Shown piece by piece: positions 16,626 through 24,862 of a stretch of 64,000 nucleotides of DNA. Within the stretch, counting starts at the first letter, position 1. Each line of letters opens with the position of its first letter. This DNA is from an uncultured Roseicyclus sp. (lineage in GTDB: Bacteria; Pseudomonadota; Alphaproteobacteria; Rhodobacterales; Rhodobacteraceae), in assembly GCA_947489665.1 (NCBI GenBank), contig CANLEH010000002.1, positions 186,001 to 250,000 on the forward strand, written 5' to 3'. A program made the position numbers and the translations under genes. A model generated the notes under the pieces. The model did not search any database. It worked only from the letters and a program-made list of their open reading frames with translations, and was not told the DNA's origin.

Positions 16626-16702
16626 CACTGCTCGATAGGTTTCTTGCCTGTATGAAACCTGCCTCAATGACTTAACCCTGGCTTCGTGCCAGGGTTTTTT
16701 TT
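16626..16702 (+). ncRNA. candidate small RNA of about 77 nt
   Basis: Between the divergent binding-protein gene and bdhA lies a self-contained unit: the promoter, a 5' hairpin (AGGTTTC 16637-16643 with GAAACCT 16654-16660), a short unpaired linker (16661-16673), and a terminator hairpin with eight T's. No open reading frame of note fits inside. The unpaired linker and the hairpin loop TTGCCTGTAT are the likely pairing sites. It could alternatively be an attenuated leader for bdhA. I do not recognise it as a named family. Confidence 0.65.
16674..16702 (+). terminator. strong intrinsic terminator of the small RNA
   Basis: AACCCTGGC (16674-16682) pairs perfectly with GCCAGGGTT (16688-16696) around a TTCGT loop, and a run of eight T's ends at 16702. 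No plus-strand protein gene precedes it for more than 2 kb. Confidence 0.9.
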
Positions 16703-16806
16703 GTGCAGCCCTCAAATCACACGGAACCTTGTTTGGCTTCCTCTGTTCTTTTCGCACCTGCAGCATTAGCGTGCGGGCAAATACGATCAGCGCGGAGACA
16801 TTTCCC

Positions 16807-17592
16807 ATGGCCATCACCACCGACCTTTCCGGCAAAACCGCCGTTATCACCGGCTCAAATTCTGGCATCGGGCTGGGCGTTGCGCGGGAATTGGCGCGGG
16901 CAGGCGCAAATGTGGTTCTCAACTCCTACACAGACCGTAAGGAGGACCATGCTCTGGCCGAGGAGATTGCTGAAAACTTCAGCGTCGAGGCGCGCTATAT
17001 CAAGGCGGACCTTTCCAAGGGCGAAGAGGCCCGCGCACTGATCGAGCAGGCGGGCACGTGTGATATTCTGATCAACAATGCAGGCATCCAGCATGTAGCG
17101 CCCATCGACGAGTTTCCGGTCGAAAAGTGGGATGCGATCATCGCCATCATGCTGTCCTCGACCTTCCACACCACCGCAGCGGCCCTGCCGATGATGCGCA
17201 GGGCCGGTTGGGGCCGGGTCATCAACATCTCGTCCGCGCACGGGCTGACAGCCTCCCCCTACAAGTCGGCCTATGTCTCGGCCAAGCACGGTGTTGTGGG
17301 CATGACGAAGGTCGTGGCGCTGGAAACCGCGCAGGAACCGATAACGGCCAACGCCATTTGCCCCGGCTACGTCCTGACACCGCTGGTCCAGGCGCAGATC
17401 CCCGACACGGCGAAAAAATACGATATGTCCGAGGAAGAAGTGACGCAGAAGGTCATTCTGGAGCGCCAGCCGTCCAAGGAATTCGCCACAACCGAGCAAT
17501 TGGGCGGCACTGTCGCGTTTCTGTGCTCGCCGGCCGCGGACCAGATCACCGGCACGACGATCAGCGTCGACGGAGGTTGGACCGCGCTTTGA
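16807..17592 (+). CDS. bdhA: 3-hydroxybutyrate dehydrogenase
   Basis: A 261-residue short-chain dehydrogenase. The start at 16807 begins at the family N-terminus (MAITTDLSGKTAVITG). The nucleotide-binding TGSNSGIG is at residues 16-23, NNAG at 90-93, and the catalytic triad Ser143, Tyr156 and Lys160 is intact. The VALETAQEPITANAICPGYV and SVDGGWTA endings are typical of NAD-dependent D-3-hydroxybutyrate dehydrogenase, which interconverts 3-hydroxybutyrate and acetoacetate during polyhydroxybutyrate use. It is followed by a pentapeptide protein and a patatin gene. Confidence 0.92.
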   Translation: MAITTDLSGKTAVITGSNSGIGLGVARELARAGANVVLNSYTDRKEDHALAEEIAENFSVEARYIKADLSKGEEARALIEQAGTCDILINNAGIQHVAPIDEFPVEKWDAIIAIMLSSTFHTTAAALPMMRRAGWGRVINISSAHGLTASPYKSAYVSAKHGVVGMTKVVALETAQEPITANAICPGYVLTPLVQAQIPDTAKKYDMSEEEVTQKVILERQPSKEFATTEQLGGTVAFLCSPAADQITGTTISVDGGWTAL

Positions 17593-17640
17593 CACGTCGC
17601 TAGGCTGATCCACATCGCCATTTGAACCGGAGGGAATGCC

Positions 17641-18012
17641 ATGACTGACGAACCAGAAGCCGGGCGCGACAGACTTGAGATCGACAACATGTATCTGTGC
17701 GGCTCACGCTTTACGCGGGTCAGTCTGAAAGACGCGTTTTTCGGTGACACGCACTTGATCGGCGCCGAAGTCAACGATGTGAATGCGTCCGAGATGACGT
17801 TCGAGAACGTCAACCTATCCGAAACCCGGTTTCACAATGTGAACATGTCCGAGGTAAAAATCGAGAACGCGAACCTCGCGGAGATGACGTTGACCAACGT
17901 GAACCTCGCCGGTGCCAGAATCGACAACGCGAATATCGATGGGTTCACAATCTACGGCGTTCCGGTCAGTGACATGCTGGCGCTGTGGAAGGAGCATCAT
18001 GGCACCGCCTAA
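17641..18012 (+). CDS. pentapeptide-repeat protein
   Basis: A 123-residue protein behind a GGAGGG site. From about residue 18 to 105 it shows the five-residue A/N-(L/F/M)-x-x-x periodicity (FENVNLSETRFHNVNMSE, IENANLAEMTL, VNLAGARIDNANIDG) that builds a right-handed beta-helix. The repeat uses Asn-Val-Asn and Asn-Ala-Asn more than Ala-Asp-Leu. No signal peptide or membrane segment is seen. Its last 14 bases overlap the patatin start. The role is unknown. Confidence 0.8.
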   Translation: MTDEPEAGRDRLEIDNMYLCGSRFTRVSLKDAFFGDTHLIGAEVNDVNASEMTFENVNLSETRFHNVNMSEVKIENANLAEMTLTNVNLAGARIDNANIDGFTIYGVPVSDMLALWKEHHGTA

Positions 18013-19033
18013 GCGGATCAATCTGGCCCTTCAGGGCGGTGGCGCGCACGGCGCTTATACCTGGGGTGTGCTAGAGGCGATCCTTGCATGCGAGGATTTG
18101 GAGATTGCCGGAATATCCGGCACGTCTGCCGGTGCATTGAATGGCGCAGCCGTGAAGTCCGGTCTCAGCCGCGGCTCCCGGACGCTTGCATCCGAGCTGC
18201 TGGCAGGCGTGTGGGAACAGGTCGGCGCGATCACAGATGATGCGTTTGCGCCATGGCTCAACATGATCTCACCCCAGGCAGTGAGCTTTGCGATCGAAAC
18301 CTCCCTGCCCTTTGCGGTTGGCGACAGCGTCAGCCGCATGGTTAGCCCCTATTCGACCGGTCCGTTTTACCGCAACCCGCTGGCCCCGATCGTCTCGAAA
18401 TTCGAATATGATCATATCTGCTGTGCCGAAGGACCGGCATTTTACATCTGCGCCACCAACGTGCGCTCGGGGAAGATCCGCATCTTCTCGGACGATGAGA
18501 TCACGCCGAAAGCCATCATGGCCTCGGCCTGCCTGCCGACACTGTTCCGTGCCATCGAGATCGACGATCCCAAAACGGGCGAGACTGAGGCTTATTGGGA
18601 CGGTGGCTATACCGGCAACCCCGCGCTTTTTCCGCTGTTTAGCCCGGATCTTCCCCGCGACATATTGATTGTGAACATCAATCCGCTTCATCGCGACGAG
18701 CTGCCAACGTCCGCTCGGGCGATCCAGAACCGGATCAACGAGATCAGTTTTAATACTTCGCTGCTGCGCGAGCTGCGCGCCATCGAGTTTGTCCAGCGCC
18801 TTCTCCATAAGGGCGCGGTGCAGGACAACGCCATGAAGGATATGCTGATCCACATGGTTTCGGACGACGATCTGATGCAGCAATTGTCGGTGGCCACGAA
18901 ATTGGTTGCCACACCGCAAGTGTTGCACCAGTTGCGCGAATCCGGTCGAACCTCGGCCGAGGCGTTCATTTCGGACCACTTCGACAAAATCGGTGAGGAT
19001 AGCACCATCGATCTGCGCGCGATGTTCGAATAG
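17999..19033 (+). CDS. patatin-like phospholipase/hydrolase
   Basis: A 344-residue patatin-fold enzyme. The ATG at 17999 lies inside the end of the pentapeptide gene and is preceded by AAGGAG. The oxyanion glycine loop GGGAHGAY is at residues 13-20, the nucleophile Ser43 is in GTSAG, and the catalytic Asp201 is in DGGY. The Ser-Asp dyad is complete. Patatins hydrolyse acyl esters. Next to bdhA a role in polyhydroxybutyrate or lipid turnover is plausible but not shown. Confidence 0.88.
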   Translation: MAPPKRINLALQGGGAHGAYTWGVLEAILACEDLEIAGISGTSAGALNGAAVKSGLSRGSRTLASELLAGVWEQVGAITDDAFAPWLNMISPQAVSFAIETSLPFAVGDSVSRMVSPYSTGPFYRNPLAPIVSKFEYDHICCAEGPAFYICATNVRSGKIRIFSDDEITPKAIMASACLPTLFRAIEIDDPKTGETEAYWDGGYTGNPALFPLFSPDLPRDILIVNINPLHRDELPTSARAIQNRINEISFNTSLLRELRAIEFVQRLLHKGAVQDNAMKDMLIHMVSDDDLMQQLSVATKLVATPQVLHQLRESGRTSAEAFISDHFDKIGEDSTIDLRAMFE

Positions 19034-19092
19034 CCGGGAACCATCTTCCCTTCGGCGCGTTCCAGTTGGACGCAACAGGAAAGGGAACTCTC

Positions 19093-19440
19093 ATGAAATG
19101 GTCCGAAGTCACATCCAATTGGCCTTCCGTCTTTGCATCGCTCAAGGCGCGCTTCCCCTATCTGACAGATGACATCCTGCTTGCCGCCGACGGTCAGCGC
19201 CGGGCGCTTGAGCTGGCAATCGCAAACGAGCACGACCTCTCAAAAGCCGAGGCGCGCGAAGCCGTGGATGAATGGCTGGAGGGGCCCATGCCCTCCGATG
19301 CGCGCACACATCCGGCGCAAAACAACGTGGCGATGCTGAACAGCCGCAAGTATGTCCCTGCACAAGAAGACGTCTATTCTGACGATGCGCGGTTTGGCGA
19401 TGACGATCAGGTCGAACAGCCCCAGCGACGTTTTGGCTAG
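19093..19440 (+). CDS. hypothetical protein (possibly CsbD-like)
   Basis: A 115-residue soluble protein with AAGGGA upstream of the ATG. The N-terminus (W at residue 3, NWPSVFASLKARFPYLTDDIL) faintly resembles the CsbD fold pattern of a short three-helix protein. The middle is helical (HDLSKAEAREAVDEWLEG), and the last 45 residues are acidic and disordered-looking. I do not recognise a family with certainty. It lies between the patatin and aquaporin genes. Confidence 0.55.
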   Translation: MKWSEVTSNWPSVFASLKARFPYLTDDILLAADGQRRALELAIANEHDLSKAEAREAVDEWLEGPMPSDARTHPAQNNVAMLNSRKYVPAQEDVYSDDARFGDDDQVEQPQRRFG

Positions 19441-19516
19441 GCCGCCACATCCGTCACAAAACCTTCACATGGCCGCATCTTGATTGCTGAACCCAAGTTG
19501 GGCATGGATCGCCGCC

Positions 19517-20176
19517 ATGATCTTGTCGCACCGTCTCCTCGCTGAAGCTCTGGGTACCGCTTTTCTTCTGATTGCGGTGGTGGGCTCCGGCATTATGGCT
19601 GCCAATCTGAGCGACGGAAACGTTGCCCTGGCGCTTTTGGCCAACGCGATTGCCACAGGTGTTGCGCTTTACGTCTTGATCACCATCTTCGGTCCGATCT
19701 CGGGCGCGCATTTCAACCCCGCGGTCACGATGGTCTTTGCGCTGAAGCGCGAAATCCCCCTGCCCCATGCTGCAGCCTATATCCTTGTGCAGATCACCGC
19801 TGGCATTTTGGGCGTTTGGCTGGCCCATGTCATGTTTGAACTGCCGATCCTGCAAGCCTCCACCACCACACGAACAGGGCTCTCACAGTGGGTGGCTGAG
19901 GTCGTTGCAACATTCGGCCTGGTGATCACGATCCTTGCCGGCATCCGCCACGCCCCCTCTCAGGTGGCGGCACTCGTCGCGGCTTACATCACCGGTGCAT
20001 ATTGGTTCACGGCGTCCACCAGCTTTGCCAATCCGGCGGTCACCATCGCGCGGGCCTTCTCAGACACGTTCGCGGGCATTGCACCCGTGGACGTCCTGCC
20101 GTTTATCGCAGCACAGATCGTTGGCGCGTTGCTGGCCCTGGGCGCAACGCGCATCCTCTACGCGGAAGAACGCTAG
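19517..20176 (+). CDS. aquaporin / MIP-family channel
   Basis: A 219-residue membrane protein with six helices. The two half-pore NPA motifs are intact: GAHFNPAVT in the first half and FANPAVTIARAF in the second. It passes water or small neutral solutes. The Arg after the second NPA (NPAVTIAR) is the selectivity-filter Arg. I read it from ATG at 19517 (MILSHRLLAEALGTAFLL); a TTG at 19484 would add 11 residues. It ends inside the convergent regulator gene (4-base overlap). Confidence 0.88.
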   Translation: MILSHRLLAEALGTAFLLIAVVGSGIMAANLSDGNVALALLANAIATGVALYVLITIFGPISGAHFNPAVTMVFALKREIPLPHAAAYILVQITAGILGVWLAHVMFELPILQASTTTRTGLSQWVAEVVATFGLVITILAGIRHAPSQVAALVAAYITGAYWFTASTSFANPAVTIARAFSDTFAGIAPVDVLPFIAAQIVGALLALGATRILYAEER

Positions 20177-20799
20177 CCCATAGACGTGACCCACAGGATA
20201 GTGGCGTCATCATCCGAGATCGAGATCACGTTATGCCCCATTGTGGCGTCGTAATAGGCGCTGTCGCCGCGCACCATGTCGATGGGTTGGTAGAACTCTG
20301 TGAAAAGACGCACGGCACCGGTCAAAACGTAGAGAAATTCTTCGCCCTCATGGCGCACCCAGCCGTCGAATTCCTCAAACGCGCGGGCGCGAATGCGCGC
20401 CCTGTACGGCAGCATTGATTTCTGCACCATCTGATCGGCCAACAGCTCATGCTCATACGTCGTCGTCGCATGGGCCGCGCCCTCGCCCCGCTTGGTCGAA
20501 ACCATTCGTCCGCCACCCTGCGGCGAGGATTTTGGCGTGAAGAGCTGCGGCACCGAAATCCCGAGCCCAACGGCCAGCTTCTTGAGCGCATCGTAGGTGG
20601 GCGACATCTGCCCATTCTCGATCTTTGACAGGGTCGAGCGTGCCAGCCCCGCCTGTTGGGCGGCTTGCTCTAATGTCCATTGGCGCGCTTTGCGCAATTC
20701 GCGGACGCGGACAGCAAGATCGACGGGGGCAGCCGTCACATCCTCACCGGACGCGCGGGCAAGTTGGATCAGGCTGGGTTCCGGTGTCTGGTCGGTCAT
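20173..20799 (-). CDS. XRE-family regulator with C-terminal cupin domain
   Basis: A 208-residue protein starting MTDQTPEPS at 20799. The helix-turn-helix (about residues 25-80) contains LRKARQWTLEQAAQQAGLARSTLSKIENG. A cupin barrel (about 125-205) contains EEFDGWVRHEGEEFLYVLTG, the ligand- or metal-binding region. Such regulators usually control small-molecule catabolism or detoxification and respond to a ligand in the cupin. The gene is divergent from the acyl-CoA ligase operon, 67 bases away, and is its likely regulator. Confidence 0.85.
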   Translation of the reverse strand: MTDQTPEPSLIQLARASGEDVTAAPVDLAVRVRELRKARQWTLEQAAQQAGLARSTLSKIENGQMSPTYDALKKLAVGLGISVPQLFTPKSSPQGGGRMVSTKRGEGAAHATTTYEHELLADQMVQKSMLPYRARIRARAFEEFDGWVRHEGEEFLYVLTGAVRLFTEFYQPIDMVRGDSAYYDATMGHNVISISDDDATILWVTSMG

Positions 20800-20866
20800 G
20801 ATCTGTGCAGTAGCGCAGGCCGTGCTGCGCTTGCAACCGGACGCGGGCGCGCATAGGCCCCGTGTC

Positions 20867-22336
20867 ATGCAGCCGCCCCCTGATTTCAACATCGTCAAAC
20901 ACGTGCTTGCCCATGCCCATGTGGACCCCGACAAGATCGCGCTCGCCGTGCTGGGGCCGGCCCGGGCCGAACGCTGGTCGTACGGCCGCCTGGCCGATGC
21001 CGTGGCCTGCGCCGCGGGTGGATTGCAGGCCACCGGCCTGCCCACGGGCAGTCGCATCATGCTCCGCCTGGCAAATTCTGCCACGTTCCCCTTGGCCTTT
21101 CTGGGTGCAATTGCAGCAGGTTACGTGCCGCTTGTGACGTCCGCTGCATTGACCGTGCCCGAGGTGACGAAACTGGCCACGGTGGCTACTCCGGACGCCA
21201 TCATTGCGGGCAACGGCATCGCTTTACCCGATGGTCCATGGCCGATCCACGGGCCGGACATCTTGAATGGCGCACCTGACAAGATCCACAGAACCACCGC
21301 GGAAGACCTCGCCTACATCGTTTTTACGTCTGGCACCTCCGGCCAACCCAAGGCGGTGCACCATGCCCATCGTGCGATCTGGGCGCGTGGTATGATGGTG
21401 GATGGCTGGTACGGCTTAAAACCCTCCGACCGCGTCTTGCACGCAGGCGCGCTGAATTGGACCTATACGCTCGGCACAGGGCTGCTCGATCCTTGGGCGA
21501 TGGGCGCAACGGCGCTTGTCCCTGCCGACGGCACCGACCTCGCGACCCTCGGTCTTCTCGCAAAGCGCCACGATGCGACGATCCTTGCAGGCTCTCCCGG
21601 TCTGTTCCGCAAGCTCCTGGCCCGCGATCTGCCAGCGCTTCCAAAGCTGCGCCATGCCTTGTCCGCTGGCGAAGCCCTGCCTCCAAGCCTGCGGACGCGC
21701 TGGCAACAGGCGACCGGTACGGACATCCACGAAGCATTGGGCATGTCCGAATGTTCGACCTTCCTGTCTGGCGCGCCCGACCGACCCGCGCCTGAGGGCT
21801 GCATCGGCTATGCACAGGCCGGACGCAGGCTCGCCGTATTGGACGAAGATGGCACAGCGGTTCCGGACGGCACCACGGGCCAGCTTGCCATCCACCACAC
21901 GGACCAAGGCCTGACCTGTGGCATCTCCGGTCCCGAGGGCGGCGTCAGCCTACCGCTAACCGGCGCGTGGTTCGTCACCGGTGATCTGGTTACGCGCCGC
22001 CCGGATGGCGCCTACACCTACCATGGCCGTAGCGACGACATCCTGACCGCAGGTGGCTTTCGGGTTGCCCCGGCCGAGATTGAAGCCGCGTTCGACGGAT
22101 TTCCGGGCCTCACCGAATGTGCCGCCCTCACCCTTCAACTGACGCCTGAAACCAATATCCTCGCCCTTGCCTATTCCGGCACAGCCAGCGAGGATGCGCT
22201 AGCACAGCACGCTGAACCCATTCTTGCAAAACACAAACGCCCCCGCGCCTATCTGCGCCTCGACGCCTTGCCGCGTGGCGGGAACGGCAAACTGAACCGC
22301 CGCGCGCTGGCTGACGCGGCCAAGGACCTGATATGA
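20867..22336 (+). CDS. acyl-CoA synthetase / AMP-dependent ligase
   Basis: A 489-residue ANL-family enzyme. The P-loop YIVFTSGTSGQPKAVHHAH is at about residues 150-168, the GDLVTRRPDGAYTYHGRSDD hinge at about 370-390, and the catalytic Lys is in the C-terminal GGNGKLNRR. All three core parts are present, so it should form an acyl-adenylate and then an acyl-CoA. The substrate is unknown; benzoate-type or short/medium acyl acids are possible. TTGCAA at the end of the 67-base divergent gap may be its -35 element. The ATG lies 68 bases from the regulator's. Confidence 0.88.
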   Translation: MQPPPDFNIVKHVLAHAHVDPDKIALAVLGPARAERWSYGRLADAVACAAGGLQATGLPTGSRIMLRLANSATFPLAFLGAIAAGYVPLVTSAALTVPEVTKLATVATPDAIIAGNGIALPDGPWPIHGPDILNGAPDKIHRTTAEDLAYIVFTSGTSGQPKAVHHAHRAIWARGMMVDGWYGLKPSDRVLHAGALNWTYTLGTGLLDPWAMGATALVPADGTDLATLGLLAKRHDATILAGSPGLFRKLLARDLPALPKLRHALSAGEALPPSLRTRWQQATGTDIHEALGMSECSTFLSGAPDRPAPEGCIGYAQAGRRLAVLDEDGTAVPDGTTGQLAIHHTDQGLTCGISGPEGGVSLPLTGAWFVTGDLVTRRPDGAYTYHGRSDDILTAGGFRVAPAEIEAAFDGFPGLTECAALTLQLTPETNILALAYSGTASEDALAQHAEPILAKHKRPRAYLRLDALPRGGNGKLNRRALADAAKDLI

Positions 22337-22995
22337 TCAAGCTCGACATCCTTTCCGACCCCATTTGCCCGTGGTGCTATATCGGCTGGTCCAACCTCGC
22401 CCGCGCAATGGAGGCCAAGCCAGATCACCCTTTCACGATCGAATGGCATCCGTTCCAGCTGAACCCCGACATGCCGCCCGAAGGCATGGACCGTCGGGCC
22501 TATCTGGAAGGCAAGTTCGGCGGAAAGGAAGCGGCGGTCCGCGCCTACGCGCCCGTGGCTGAAAAGGCCGAAGAAGCGGGATTGAAACTGAACCTCGAAG
22601 GTATCCGCCGCACGCCCAATACGTTGAACGCGCATCGCCTGATCCATTGGGCAGGAATTGAAGGGCGGCAAACCCCTGCCGTCTTGGCACTGTTCCGGGC
22701 CTATTTCGTGGACGGACGCGACATCGGGGATGTCGAAACGCTCGTAGATATTGCCGAAAGTGTAGGCCTCGACCGTGAGATGATTGCAAAGCTTTACGAA
22801 GGCACATCTGACGCACAAAGCATCCGCGACCGCGACGCCCATGCAAGGTCACGCGGTGTGCAGGCTGTGCCCACCTTCATTGTGGCCTCGCAACACGCCG
22901 TGCCCGGCGCGCAGCCCCCCCAGCAGTGGGAAGCGATCATTGACGACCTCAACGAACAGCTCGCGAAGCTGCAATCAGACGAGGCGCAGGGGTGA
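22333..22995 (+). CDS. FrnE-like DsbA-family thioredoxin-fold protein
   Basis: A 220-residue DsbA-fold protein with no signal peptide, so cytoplasmic. CPWC is at residues 12-15, followed by an inserted helical domain and the VQAVPTFIVASQHAV cis-proline loop near residues 178-192. It resembles FrnE, which acts as a thiol oxidoreductase or isomerase, for example in polyketide or aromatic metabolism and oxidative stress. It overlaps the ligase stop and the next start by 4 bases each. Confidence 0.85.
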   Translation: MIKLDILSDPICPWCYIGWSNLARAMEAKPDHPFTIEWHPFQLNPDMPPEGMDRRAYLEGKFGGKEAAVRAYAPVAEKAEEAGLKLNLEGIRRTPNTLNAHRLIHWAGIEGRQTPAVLALFRAYFVDGRDIGDVETLVDIAESVGLDREMIAKLYEGTSDAQSIRDRDAHARSRGVQAVPTFIVASQHAVPGAQPPQQWEAIIDDLNEQLAKLQSDEAQG

Positions 22996-23537
22996 TTTTC
23001 GGCCTCGTCCTGGGCCTTGGTGCCTGCGCGGCATGGGGCCTGCTTTTGTGGTGGTCCGAACGTGACGCGATGACCGGCCCATGGCCGCCTGAACAGGGCA
23101 ATTGGGGCACCGCGGCCTGGGCCTGGGGCCTGACGATCCTGATCTATGTTGGCCTTTTCCAGACTTGGGTGGTGCCGACTGGCCCCTGGTCCTGGCTTGT
23201 CTGGACGATTGGGCTGGGGATTGGTTTCGCGGGCAGCGCGTTGCAGACTTGGGGCACGGCCAACCTCGGCTTCAAGGGCACAAGCGGCTGGGATGTTGGC
23301 GTCGAGACCCGTGGTGCCTATGCCCTGTCTCGTCACCCGCAATATGTGGGCCAAGCCGCAGGCTTTCTGGGCTTTGCGATCATCTTGGGCCACTGGCCCG
23401 GCTGGATCATTTCACTGACCGCGATCGCAACCCTTTACGCTGCCGCACGTGTGGAAGAGGCGGCGCTGAAGGCGCGGCACGCGAACTATGCTGCCTACCG
23501 AACGCGCGTGCCGTTCCTGTTGGGACGCAGCGCATGA
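22992..23537 (+). CDS. isoprenylcysteine carboxyl methyltransferase-like membrane protein
   Basis: A 181-residue protein starting at GTG 22992 in a 4-base overlap. It has about four to five hydrophobic helices. The motif SRHPQYVGQAAGF near residue 117 and the C-terminal EEAALKARHANYAAYRTRVPF follow the ICMT/phospholipid-methyltransferase (PEMT) signature R-H-P-x-Y and E-x(2)-L. It would use S-adenosylmethionine to methylate a hydrophobic carboxylate, thiol or amine. The substrate is unknown. Confidence 0.8.
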   Translation: MIFGLVLGLGACAAWGLLLWWSERDAMTGPWPPEQGNWGTAAWAWGLTILIYVGLFQTWVVPTGPWSWLVWTIGLGIGFAGSALQTWGTANLGFKGTSGWDVGVETRGAYALSRHPQYVGQAAGFLGFAIILGHWPGWIISLTAIATLYAAARVEEAALKARHANYAAYRTRVPFLLGRSA

Positions 23538-24760
23538 GCAGTACAGACGCCCCCGCACAACCCATCCCCCGCCTGTCGACGACCGAGTTCATCGCCCTGA
23601 TGGGCATGATGTTCGCCACCATCGCCTTTTCCATCGACGCGATGCTGCCTGCCCTGCCCGACATCGCAGCACAGCTTTCGCCCGACACACCGAATTATGC
23701 ACAGCTGGTCATCACCAGCTTTGTCATGGGGATGGGCGTCGGAACGCTTGTCACAGGGCCGCTGTCGGACGCATTCGGGCGCAAGACGATCATCATCATC
23801 TTTGCCGCGCTCTACATGGTCGGCGCCGCGCTCGCTTGGGCGGCGTCCAGTATGGAATTGCTGATTGCCGCCCGCATCATCCAGGGCCTTGGTGCGGCGG
23901 GTCCTCGCGTGGCCTCCATGGCCTTGATCCGGGACCTCTACACAGGGCGCGAGATGGCGCGGATCATTTCGTTCGCGATGCTGGTCTTCACAGTCTTCCC
24001 TGCGGTCGCGCCGCTGATTGGCCATGGCATTATCGAGCTGTTCGGCTGGCGCGCGATCTTCATCAGCTTCCTGCTGTTTTCGCTTGTTTCCGTGGGCTGG
24101 CTGACCCTCAGACAGGCCGAAACTCATCCGCCCGCAAACCGCCGCAAGCTGAACGCGGCAGAGCTGTGGGCCGGCACGCGCGAGGCGCTCTCGCTGCGCC
24201 AGATGCAATTGTCGATCCTTGTGCAATCGATGATCTACGGGCTCCTTTTCGGGAAGATCACCTCGATCCAACCGATCTTTGACCGCACCTATGGCTGGGG
24301 CGAATATTTCCATTGGTTCTTCTTCGCGATTGCCGTTCTGTCGGCCCCCGCAGCCCCCCTGAATGGGCGCCTCGTTGTGCGGCTGGGGATGCGCCCGCTG
24401 ATCCGCCGGGCCCTCTGGGCGCAGACGGCCTTCTCAACACTGTTCGTGGCGCTTCTGCTCAGCGGAGCCGTAGGAACAACCGAAATATGGTTCTACTTCG
24501 GCTGGTCAGTCACTGTCTTCGCCTTGATGGGTTTCACCATCGGCAACCTCAACGCCCTGGCCCTGGAACCCTTAGGACATATTGCAGGGCTTGCGGCGTC
24601 GCTGATGGGGGCGTTGGCGACCGTTGCAGGAGCTGTCCTGGGCACGAGCATCGGCCAACTTTACAACGGAACCGCAATGCCGCTTGCCGCGTCGGTTCTG
24701 ATCCTCTCTCTCCTAGGTGCAATGGTGATGCGCTACATGCCGCGCGAAGGGCGCGACTGA
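23534..24760 (+). CDS. Bcr/CflA-type MFS drug exporter
   Basis: A 408-residue transporter with 12 predicted helices. The MFS motif after helix 2, GPLSDAFGRKTIIII, and the helix 4-5 signature GLGAAGPRVASMALIRDLY are typical of the Bcr/CflA multidrug efflux branch. It exports a small molecule by proton antiport. As last gene of the ligase operon it may remove the pathway product or a toxic substrate. The ATG at 23534 overlaps the previous stop by 4 bases. Confidence 0.88.
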   Translation: MSSTDAPAQPIPRLSTTEFIALMGMMFATIAFSIDAMLPALPDIAAQLSPDTPNYAQLVITSFVMGMGVGTLVTGPLSDAFGRKTIIIIFAALYMVGAALAWAASSMELLIAARIIQGLGAAGPRVASMALIRDLYTGREMARIISFAMLVFTVFPAVAPLIGHGIIELFGWRAIFISFLLFSLVSVGWLTLRQAETHPPANRRKLNAAELWAGTREALSLRQMQLSILVQSMIYGLLFGKITSIQPIFDRTYGWGEYFHWFFFAIAVLSAPAAPLNGRLVVRLGMRPLIRRALWAQTAFSTLFVALLLSGAVGTTEIWFYFGWSVTVFALMGFTIGNLNALALEPLGHIAGLAASLMGALATVAGAVLGTSIGQLYNGTAMPLAASVLILSLLGAMVMRYMPREGRD

Positions 24761-24862
24761 AGAAAGCATTTTGCGCTTTATCTGCGGCACTCTTATCGGG
24801 TTCCGCGTTCGCGCCATCGGCGCGAGGCAGCGCATTGCTTTTCAAATCAAATGCAAAGCGCT

